A stretch of DNA of 64,000 bases from Terrimicrobiaceae bacterium (GTDB lineage: Bacteria > Verrucomicrobiota > Verrucomicrobiia > Chthoniobacterales > JAATET01), in assembly GCA_028713285.1 (NCBI GenBank), contig JAQTOP010000007.1, forward strand, positions 1 through 64,000. The letters are read 5' to 3'. This document shows positions 39,761 to 47,730 of this stretch, in pieces. Each line of letters begins with the position of its first letter. Within the stretch, counting starts at the first letter, position 1. A model generated the notes under the pieces. That model did not search any database. It was not told the DNA's origin and saw nothing but the letters and a program-made list of their open reading frames with translations. Position numbers and translations under genes: made by a program.

Positions 39761-41019
39761 AAGGCGGCGCCAATGTCGTTGCGGCGGTGCAGATTCGCAA
39801 AATGAATTTCGTCCGCGGCGGCGTAGGCGGCTTCGCGCGCGGCGGTGAGCGTTTCGCCGAGCGCGGTGACGCCGAGGACGCGGCCGCCATTCGTAACGAG
39901 GCCGTCGGAGGATTCCGCCGTGCCCGCGTGGAAGACGACGACGTCCCGATGAGCCTCTGCGCGGTCGATGCCACGGATCGGCTCGCCCTTTTTGTAGGCG
40001 CCGGGATAGCCGCCCGAGGCGAGAACGACGCAGGCCGCGGCGCGCGGATCCCAAGCGATTTCCCGCGAGGCGAGCGTGCCGTCGATGCAGGCGTCGAGCA
40101 GCCCGGCGAGGTCGCTCTCCAGCCGGCGCACGAGCACCTGCGTCTCCGGATCGCCCCAGCGGCAATTGAACTCGAGCACCTTCGGGCCGTCGGCGGTGAG
40201 CATGAGCCCGGGGAAAAGCATGCCGCGAAAATCGAGGCCGTCCGCCCGCGCGCCGACGATGAAGCGGTCGAGGATTTCCTTGCGAATGCGCGCCTCAAGG
40301 GCGGCATCGACCGACCCGGAGGGCGAGATCGCGCCCATGCCGCCGGTGTTCGGCCCCGTGCCGCCATCGCAGGCCTGCTTGTGATCGCGGCAGTCGGGAA
40401 ACAGCGCATAACCCGCGCCATCGACGAGCGCGTGGATCGAGCACTCGACGCCCTCGAGGAATTCCTCGATCACGACGCGCCTGCCGGCCTCGCCGAATGC
40501 GCCGGCGTCCATCGAGCGATAGATCGCGAGTGATGCCTCCTCGGGCACGCGGGCGATCACAACGCCCTTGCCGAGCGCGAGGCCATCAGCCTTCACGACG
40601 AGCGGATATTCCGCGCCCTGGCAATAGCGGTGCGCTTCGCCGCTGTCGGTAAACTCGCGCGACACGGCGGCCGGAATGCCGTGGCGGCGCATGAAATCCT
40701 TCGCGAACGATTTGGACGACTCGAGGCGCGCCGCTGTCGCCGTGGGGCCGAAGGCGCGCAGTCCCGCAGCCTGAAAGGCATCGACCATGCCGGCCGCGAG
40801 GGCATCGTCGGGGCCGATCACCGCGAGGTCGATCTTCCGGCTCCGTGCAAAGGCGATGAGCGCCGCGTGGTCGGCGATGGAAACCGCCGCGTTTTCGCCG
40901 ACGCGTGCGGTGCCGGCGTTGCCGGGCGCGCAGAAAACTTTCGAGACGTTTGACGACCGAGCGAGCTTCCACGCCAGCGCGTGCTCGCGACCGCCGGAAC
41001 CAACAACGAGAATTTTCAT
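39757..41019 (-). CDS. purD: phosphoribosylamine--glycine ligase
   Basis: MKILVVGSGGREHALAWKLA, FMRRHGIPAA, FNCRWGDPETQVLV. Confidence 0.95.
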   Translation of the reverse strand: MKILVVGSGGREHALAWKLARSSNVSKVFCAPGNAGTARVGENAAVSIADHAALIAFARSRKIDLAVIGPDDALAAGMVDAFQAAGLRAFGPTATAARLESSKSFAKDFMRRHGIPAAVSREFTDSGEAHRYCQGAEYPLVVKADGLALGKGVVIARVPEEASLAIYRSMDAGAFGEAGRRVVIEEFLEGVECSIHALVDGAGYALFPDCRDHKQACDGGTGPNTGGMGAISPSGSVDAALEARIRKEILDRFIVGARADGLDFRGMLFPGLMLTADGPKVLEFNCRWGDPETQVLVRRLESDLAGLLDACIDGTLASREIAWDPRAAACVVLASGGYPGAYKKGEPIRGIDRAEAHRDVVVFHAGTAESSDGLVTNGGRVLGVTALGETLTAAREAAYAAADEIHFANLHRRNDIGAAL

Positions 41020-41022
41020 CTT

Positions 41023-41751
41023 CTACGGCGCGCGAAAGAGCACAACCGTCGGGACGGCGGGCAGCGCCTCGCGCGAGAGCAGCGCGGCGGAAGCGTTGAG
41101 GCGAAAGACGGCCGAGTAACCGGAGGCGAAGCGGTTCATCGCGGCGATCGAACCCATCGGGATGATGATCTGCGGACGAAGCTGCGCGATGATTTGCTGG
41201 CGCTGCGAATCGGTGAGATCCGTGCCGCTCGCGGGCAGGAAAAGCACGTCCACTTTGCCGAGGCGAGAGAGATCGGCGGCGGTGGGCAGCGTGCCGAGCT
41301 GGCCGAGGAAGCAGAATCGCAGGCCGTCCATCGACCAGCGGTAGATGACGTTCATGCCATCGACGTCCTGCGTCTCCGGATTCTTGAAAACGGGCACGCC
41401 CTGGATGCGAAGGCCGGCGATGCTGTTCGAGCCGACGCCAACGCTGCCCCGCAGGATGTGCGGAGTGTTATCGACCATGTCCACGTTGTTGGCGCGCGAA
41501 TTCTCGCTGGTGATGAGGATGACCTCCGGATGGAGATTCTTCGGCTGGGCGAAGTCGGTGGCGCCCTCCGCGAAGGGATTTGTGAGCAGCGCGATTCCGA
41601 GCGCGCTCTGGATGCGGAAACACTCCTCGCCATACCAATCGACGCGAATGAGCCGCTGGGGCTGTCCGGTGGCCTTTTGAATGGAGCCGCCGCCGCAACC
41701 GGCGAGGGTGAATGCGAGAGCGGCGGCAAGAAGACAAAAACGGGCAGTCAT
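41023..41751 (-). CDS. MBL-fold metallo-hydrolase-like lipoprotein
   Basis: Lipobox-like LAFTLAGCGGG; RVDWYGEECFRIQ, VDVLFLPASG. Confidence 0.65.
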   Translation of the reverse strand: MTARFCLLAAALAFTLAGCGGGSIQKATGQPQRLIRVDWYGEECFRIQSALGIALLTNPFAEGATDFAQPKNLHPEVILITSENSRANNVDMVDNTPHILRGSVGVGSNSIAGLRIQGVPVFKNPETQDVDGMNVIYRWSMDGLRFCFLGQLGTLPTAADLSRLGKVDVLFLPASGTDLTDSQRQQIIAQLRPQIIIPMGSIAAMNRFASGYSAVFRLNASAALLSREALPAVPTVVLFRAP

Positions 41752-41787
41752 CGAATCGTTCCGTGTTACGTGATGCCGCCCGGCAAT

Positions 41788-42774
41788 TCAAGCGGCGCGG
41801 AGCAGGCCGGCCCGCGCATACCAGACCCGCGTTTCCGCGAGGGTGTCGCGCAACGTGGCAAACGGGCCCGGCGCAAAGCGCGCCTGGAACTCCGCCGCGT
41901 CGAGCACCCAGCGGTCGGGATAAATTTCCCGCGAGCGGTCGCGCGTGAGGCTCGGTGCCGCGGCGCGAAGCCGGGGCGCCGCATCGACGAGCGCGCACAC
42001 GCCGCGCATGAGCAGGTGCGGCAGTGGGACGGTGCGACCCGCGCGGCCCAGAACGTCGGCGGCGGTGCGGATGAGTTCGGTGTCGGTGATCGTTCCGGGC
42101 GCGCTGACCGGCAGGGGCGAAGCGGTGGGCGTCCAGACGGGTTCATCGAGCGCGCGGAAGATGGCGCGCACGAGGTCGCCGACGGCGATCCAACTGTAGG
42201 TCTTCGGACGAAACCCCGGTTTGATCCTCAGCCGCTGCGCGGCCATCTGGAAGAGAGGCAGCGTGGCGCGGTCGCGCGGGCCGAGGATCATCGGCGGCCG
42301 CCAGACGAAGGCGCCGGGCCGCTCGGAGGCGAGACTGCGCTCCATCGCGAGCTTGGATTCTCCATACCAGGTGAGCGGGATGTCGGGATCCGCGGCGGAG
42401 TGCGCCGGCCTGCCTATGGGCGTCGGGCCAGCGGCGCTTTGCGAGGAGAGCACGAGCGTGCGCGCGTTTGCCGGGAGTCGCGTGAGCAGCCGGCGGGTCT
42501 CCTCGACGTTCACGCGGAAGTAGTCGCGACGGTCGCGCGCGAAAAGCAGCCCGGCGCAATGCACGGCGTGGTCGATGTCGCGCGGCGGCGATTCTCTCCA
42601 CGAGGTGATGCGCAAAGACGACGGCCTGGGAATACCCTCCGCAGCAAGCTGGCGCAGAAGTTTTTCGCCGTCGCGGACGGCGGCGACGACTTCGGCGTAT
42701 CGGTTGTCGCGAAGCGCTTCGAGCAGAAGGTTCCGTCCGACGAATCCCGTGGCGCCGGTGAGAAACAGGCGCAT
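41788..42774 (-). CDS. NAD-dependent epimerase/dehydratase (candidate ceramide reductase CerR)
   Basis: MRLFLTGATGFVGRNLLLEAL, extended SDR fold; adjacent to SPT-like and acyltransferase-like genes. Confidence 0.75.
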   Translation of the reverse strand: MRLFLTGATGFVGRNLLLEALRDNRYAEVVAAVRDGEKLLRQLAAEGIPRPSSLRITSWRESPPRDIDHAVHCAGLLFARDRRDYFRVNVEETRRLLTRLPANARTLVLSSQSAAGPTPIGRPAHSAADPDIPLTWYGESKLAMERSLASERPGAFVWRPPMILGPRDRATLPLFQMAAQRLRIKPGFRPKTYSWIAVGDLVRAIFRALDEPVWTPTASPLPVSAPGTITDTELIRTAADVLGRAGRTVPLPHLLMRGVCALVDAAPRLRAAAPSLTRDRSREIYPDRWVLDAAEFQARFAPGPFATLRDTLAETRVWYARAGLLRAA

Positions 42775-42780
42775 CGGTCG

Positions 42781-43914
42781 TCAGGCCGCCGCGGGCAGGG
42801 GCTTTTCGTAAATGCGCCAGGTGCGCTGATGAAACCCGCCAACCTGCGCGCAGGCCGCTAAAATCGGCGTGTTGTTGGCCTCCATCCAGCCGAGTTCCGC
42901 GAAAGGGTAGCGTTTCTTTGCCTCGGAGAATTGCTCGCGCAGCAGCCACGCGTGCAGGCCGTGGTCGCGAAATTTCGGAAGCACGCCGTAAACCATCTGC
43001 CGGCAGGCGGTGATCTTGCGCGTCTTCATCCGCCAGAGGATGACCGGCAGCCGCAGCCAGTGCGGCACACGCTGGAGGCCTGCGAGGATCTGGTTGAAGT
43101 CGGGCAACGTGAGCGCGACGCCGGCGGGTTCGCCATCCTTCTCGGCGATGAGGATGATGTCGGGATCGGCGAAGGAGCGCATGTCGTCGGCCGCGCCGAG
43201 CAGATCCTCCATCGAGATCGGCACGAAGCCCCAGTTGCGCCCGAGCGTGTCGTTGTAAACCTCGTGGACGATCTCGAGCTCCTTCTCCAGCTTCTTGAGG
43301 TTGATCGGGCGCAGGTGGAGTCTGGCACGTTTCTCCGCGCGGTCGCCGAGGCGCTTGAGCCGGTCGGGAACCTCGAGGCGATCCATCGGAAGGTCGAAAC
43401 CGAGAAGCTCGCGAACCTGCTCGAAGCCGGCTCCGAGCACGAGCGATTCATAGTAGGAGGGATTCCATGTGAGGCCGATGCAGGGACCGCGCTTCCCGGC
43501 CTCCCAGACGAGCAGCCCGCATTCGTCGTTGATGCTCGGGCTGTAGGGGCCTCGCATCGACGTGAGCCCCTGCTCGCGCAGGACGGCGGCGGCTTGATCG
43601 AACAGCGCGCGCGCGGTGCCGGCGTTGTCCTCGCAATCGAAGAATCCGAAAAAACCCGTCGTGTCGTGGTAGCGGGCGTTGTGCGAGCGATTGACGATTG
43701 CCGCGATCCGGCCGACGGGACGCCCGTCGCGCCACGCGACGAACGGCAGGATCTTCCCATGCACCCGCTGGAAGGCGGAGTCGGGCCTGAGGTATTTCGC
43801 GACGCTACCGGGAAACGGCGGGATGAAGCCCGGAGCCGTTCCGTGAAGGATCTCCGGCACTCTCTCGAATCGCGTTCGGTCCCTCGGAGTAAGACAGGCT
43901 GAAATCGAAAACAT
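42781..43914 (-). CDS. GNAT-like acyltransferase (candidate bacterial ceramide synthase)
   Basis: MFSISACLTPRDRTRFERVPEILHG...GFFGFFDCEDN...YGVLPKFRDHGLHAWLLREQFSEAKKR; located between SPT-like and SDR genes. Confidence 0.6.
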   Translation of the reverse strand: MFSISACLTPRDRTRFERVPEILHGTAPGFIPPFPGSVAKYLRPDSAFQRVHGKILPFVAWRDGRPVGRIAAIVNRSHNARYHDTTGFFGFFDCEDNAGTARALFDQAAAVLREQGLTSMRGPYSPSINDECGLLVWEAGKRGPCIGLTWNPSYYESLVLGAGFEQVRELLGFDLPMDRLEVPDRLKRLGDRAEKRARLHLRPINLKKLEKELEIVHEVYNDTLGRNWGFVPISMEDLLGAADDMRSFADPDIILIAEKDGEPAGVALTLPDFNQILAGLQRVPHWLRLPVILWRMKTRKITACRQMVYGVLPKFRDHGLHAWLLREQFSEAKKRYPFAELGWMEANNTPILAACAQVGGFHQRTWRIYEKPLPAAA

Positions 43915-45256
43915 TTTTGCGTCGGCCAGGTTCTGAGTAGGCGGGATCGTCGAAGGTGCCAAGCTCCCGCGCGAGGCGGGCGAAGATTTCCAGCACCCGA
44001 TCCAGATCCTCGTCGGTGTGGGTCGCCATGTAACTCGTGCGCACGATGGCCTCGCCGTAACGCACCGCGGGATAGATCGCGGGCGTGGCGAAGATATCCT
44101 CCTCGTATAGGCGCTGGGTGAATTGGAAAGCCCTCGCCTCGCTGCCGATGAGGATCGGCACGATGGGCGTCTGCGTCGTGCCGATCTTGAAACCGATCTG
44201 CCGGAAGCCCTCGTGCATCTTGCGCGTGTTGCGCCACAGCGCATCCATCCGCTCCGGCTCGCTCTGCACGAGCTCGAGCGCCCTGAGCACCCCGCCCACC
44301 ACGGCGGGCGCGAGCGAGGCGGTGAAGATGAAGCAGCGCGCCTTGTGCCGCAGATACTCGATGACCTCGCGCTTGCCGGCGATGAAGCCGCCCATGGAGC
44401 CGAGCGATTTCGAGAACGTGCCCATGACGAGATCGACCTCGTCGTTGAGTCCAAAGTGATGGACGGTGCCCCGGCCAAGCGGGCCGAGCACCCCGAGCGC
44501 GTGGGCCTCATCGATGTAGGTGAGCGCGCCGAATTCCTTCGCGACCTTGAGGATGGGCGGGAGATCGGCGACATCGCCCGACATGCTGAAGATGCCGTCG
44601 AGCACCACGAGCTTGCCGGCGGCCTCGGGCAGGCGCTTGAGGCGATTTTGCAGCGAGACGGCGGAGTTGTGCCGGAAGGGAACGAGCTTCGAGGGGGCGA
44701 ACTGGCAGCCGTCGATGATGCTGGCGTGATTTTCGCGGTCGCACAGGATGGCGTCCTCGTCCTCGACGAGCGTGGCGAGCGCCCCCTGGTTCGCAAAAAA
44801 TCCCGTCGAGAAGAGGAGCACCGATTCGCGCTGCAGGAAGCTGGCAAGCGCCTCCTCGAGGTGCTCGTGGAGGAAAATGTTGCCATTGAGGAGGCGGGAG
44901 CCGGTGCAGCCGGAGCCGAACTTGCGCGCGGCTTCGCAAGCCGCCTCGACCACGCGTTCGTCCTGGGCGAGACCGAGGTAGTTGTTCGACCCGATCATGA
45001 TCTTCGAGGTGCCGTCGCAGACGACACGATCGCCCACCGTGTCGTCGATTCGTCGGAAATACGGATAGAAACCCTGCGCCCGGGCATCGGCGGAGTCCCG
45101 ATAGTCCCGGCACTTCTGTGTTAAGTCTTTCGCCACCTTGGATATAATCGCTCGAACCCTCGCACGAATTTGTGCGGTCGCCACGCATTTCGACTCCAAA
45201 CGCCGCCGCGTATCAATCAAAAACCGGAATGCCCGTCGATTGGCTCCGGTTGGCAA
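43805..45256 (-). CDS. alpha-oxoamine synthase, serine palmitoyltransferase-like; start uncertain
   Basis: GSNNYLGLAQDERV, GSGCTGSRLLNG, YIDEAHALGVLG, VMGTFSKSLGSMGGFIAG PLP-lysine motif, IFTASLAPA. Confidence 0.85.
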   Translation of the reverse strand: MPTGANRRAFRFLIDTRRRLESKCVATAQIRARVRAIISKVAKDLTQKCRDYRDSADARAQGFYPYFRRIDDTVGDRVVCDGTSKIMIGSNNYLGLAQDERVVEAACEAARKFGSGCTGSRLLNGNIFLHEHLEEALASFLQRESVLLFSTGFFANQGALATLVEDEDAILCDRENHASIIDGCQFAPSKLVPFRHNSAVSLQNRLKRLPEAAGKLVVLDGIFSMSGDVADLPPILKVAKEFGALTYIDEAHALGVLGPLGRGTVHHFGLNDEVDLVMGTFSKSLGSMGGFIAGKREVIEYLRHKARCFIFTASLAPAVVGGVLRALELVQSEPERMDALWRNTRKMHEGFRQIGFKIGTTQTPIVPILIGSEARAFQFTQRLYEEDIFATPAIYPAVRYGEAIVRTSYMATHTDEDLDRVLEIFARLARELGTFDDPAYSEPGRRKNVFDFSLSYSEGPNAIRESAGDPSRNGSGLHPAVSR

Positions 45257-45321
45257 GGCGGCGCCATGGAGGTTGCGGCGCCGTCCGATGCGGCGTTAAC
45301 CTCCCAAAAATTGTTGCGATC

Positions 45322-46511
45322 ATGAAGAATTCTCCCCGCTTCCGTCGCGAGTCTTTGGTCTGCGCCGCAGTGGCTGACACTCTTGCCGGACCGACCCTGC
45401 CTGCATCGGGCGGGCGCGGCGACGCCGACCTGAGCTTCGGAGGCGAGTCCATCGACCGGATGGTGGCGACCTTCATGCACGAGAACGCGATCGCCGGGAT
45501 GTCTGTCGCCATCGTGCAGGCCCCTACATCACGCGCGCAACCGGCCACGGCGTGGCCGACGCGGAACACCGCACGCTGGCCTCCACGAACACGCTCTTCG
45601 ACATCGGACAAATGGCGGACGCCTATTTCGCGGTTGCCATCCTGCAACTGGTCGAGTCCGGCGCCATCGCGCTCGACGACCCGATTTCCAAATATCTAAA
45701 CGACCTCCCGGCCTCCGCGCGCGGCGTGACCGTGCGGCAGCTCGTCCAGCATCAATCCGGCCTCCGCGCGGGCGGCGATCCGTCGCCGGCCTTCGAGCCG
45801 GGGACACGCTCTGCGGACAGCCCGGTCGATTACGAGCTGCTCCGGCGCTTGATTGCGAAGGCCGGCGGCGGGAGCTGTGAGAAGTTCGTGCGCGACCACC
45901 GGTTCAAGCCGCCGGGGCTCGACCATACATTTTTCGCAAGCGAACTCGATGGCGTCGCCCGCGAGAAACTGGACGGCGATGCTCGTCATCGGGAGTTTCT
46001 CAAAAATCCGCGGCTCATCGATCCCACCGAACCGGCGACCGGCGCCCCGGCGGAAACAGGCGCGCCCGCGCCCGGCGCCATCTACGCCTCGGCGCACGAC
46101 ATCAGCCGGTGGGACGTGGCCCTCGCCGGCGAGGTGCTCATCAAGGATCCCGCACTTCGCAAGCTGATCTACCACCCCGCCAGCCTGAAGGATGGCCGCG
46201 CGACGCCAACTTCGGGCCCGTGGATTTTCCCCGGCCATCCCGGCCTGATGATCTCCACCGGGAGCGCCCGCGGCTTTTCCTCGCTCCCCAGCCGCTTCAC
46301 GCAGCCCGACGAATTGGTCTGCGTCACGCTGCTCGCAAATCGCGAGGGCATGGACCTCACCCAGCTTGCCCGGAAGATCGCCGGCGCCTACGACGCAAAA
46401 ATCGGCCCGCCGCCGCAGGCGGCCGCGTCGCGCGTGCAGCAAAGCCCCTATCCGGTGGCGGAAACCATCGACCGGCTGGAAAAATTCTCCGCGAACAGGG
46501 AGCGACGGTGA
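45322..46511 (+). pseudogene. beta-lactamase/PBP4*-like serine hydrolase, frameshifted and lacking SxxK
   Basis: ENAIAGMSVAIVQ in one frame, then PYITRATGHGVADAEHRTLASTNTLFDIGQMADAYFAVAILQLVESG in another; shift near 45516-45530. Confidence 0.7.
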
Positions 46512-46810
46512 TGGCGCGCATCGATCACGCGAAGGGCGCGACCGGAGCGGGTCTGGAGCTTCCCCCCACGGAGGAACTCCTCTTCGGAGAAGCCGCCGCC
46601 GGCACGCTTCTCATGCAGGCAGATCCCGCGATCGTTCTCGATCTCCCCCTGCGGGCGGCAGCCTGGGAGGACAAGGGCGAGATCTGGCTCGCCGCGAGCG
46701 ATCCCGCCGAGATCGGCCGCCGCAACGGCATTGCCGGAAAGGACGACCTTCTGTTGAAGATGCGCGCCGGCGTCGATTCCGCGTTGCTCAAGGCCGTCTC
46801 GCCCTGGTGA
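46511..46810 (+). CDS. DUF302-like protein
   Basis: VLDLPLRAAAWEDKGEIWLAASDPAEIGRRNGI. Confidence 0.65.
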   Translation: MARIDHAKGATGAGLELPPTEELLFGEAAAGTLLMQADPAIVLDLPLRAAAWEDKGEIWLAASDPAEIGRRNGIAGKDDLLLKMRAGVDSALLKAVSPW

Positions 46811-46886
46811 CGCCCGACGCGAAGCGGGCGGTCGGGAGGTTACACCGCTTGCCAGCGCAGGGATTCTCGTCCATTGTCCCCGGCCA

Positions 46887-46960
46887 CGGGGCGTAGCTTA
46901 GCTTGGTAGAGCGCCTGGTTTGGGACCAGGAGGTCGCAGGTTCGAATCCTGTCGCCCCGA
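46887..46960 (+). tRNA. tRNA-Pro, anticodon TGG (46921-46923)
   Basis: Acceptor CGGGGCG/CGCCCCG, CCTGG-TTTGGGA-CCAGG anticodon arm, GCAGG-TTCGAAT-CCTGT T-arm, discriminator A; CCA not encoded. Confidence 0.95.
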
Positions 46961-46969
46961 TTTTTTCCG

Positions 46970-47269
46970 ATGCCGCATCGACCACCCGGCTTCCTCACGA
47001 TGTTGCGCAGGTTCCTGCGGGCCTCGGCGCGGGAAAGCGCGGCGGCTCTGCGAGGCGATCCCGGAATGCCCCGCGACGAGATCGCCCGACGCCACGCCCT
47101 CTGCCGGTCCGACGCCTGCGGCCAATACCTCGCGCTCGACGACCGCTGCGCAGAGTGCGGATGCAGCGTCGCGAAGAAGGTCGCCTGGCGCACCGCGGAA
47201 TGTCCGCTCGGGCATTGGAAGGCGCTCACGCCGATCCACATTGCGGAAGACAGGCGCCCTCCGCCTTGA
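46970..47269 (+). CDS. small zinc-ribbon-like protein
   Basis: RHALCRSDACGQYLALDDRCAECGCSVAKKVAWRTAECPLGHW. Confidence 0.6.
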   Translation: MPHRPPGFLTMLRRFLRASARESAAALRGDPGMPRDEIARRHALCRSDACGQYLALDDRCAECGCSVAKKVAWRTAECPLGHWKALTPIHIAEDRRPPP

Positions 47270-47284
47270 TCCCGCGGCGCGCCC

Positions 47285-47680
47285 GTGCGAAACCGGGCTG
47301 CCAAAAATCCGATGCAACGCGCCGTCAATATCCTCGCCGTCCTGTTTCTCATCGCTGCCGGACTTGCGGCGATGGAAGCGGTCAACCTCCTCGCCGGTTT
47401 CCGCCAGACCCGCATTGGAGGCCGGGAGATCACGCAGCCCCACCTGTTCGCCCTGTCGGCCAGCCTGACCTATTGCTGGGCGTTCGCGGCGATCTACCTC
47501 TCACTCGCATGGTCCCTCTGGAATCGGAAAAGGTTGAAGCTCGTCCTGTTTTTTTTGGTCGTTGCGCTGTTCGGATTCAAAACCGGCGCCGTGCTCGCGG
47601 TCGCCACGCTCGTTCTGACCACGCGTCCGGTGGTGCGCGGGAGCTTTCGCGATGGACGCTCGAGCCCATCCGGCGCGTGA
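47285..47680 (+). CDS. small integral membrane protein, unknown function
   Basis: Three to four hydrophobic segments. Confidence 0.5.
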   Translation: MRNRAAKNPMQRAVNILAVLFLIAAGLAAMEAVNLLAGFRQTRIGGREITQPHLFALSASLTYCWAFAAIYLSLAWSLWNRKRLKLVLFFLVVALFGFKTGAVLAVATLVLTTRPVVRGSFRDGRSSPSGA

Positions 47681-47730
47681 AGCGGATTCCATCTGGCGCG
47701 CGTGAAAACCGGCGGTAAGCTTCAAAGTCC

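Noticed and set aside
46861-46970. tRNA-Pro as an integration site for a mobile element
   Set aside because: No integrase gene and no duplicated tRNA 3' end seen nearby; flanking genes look ordinary
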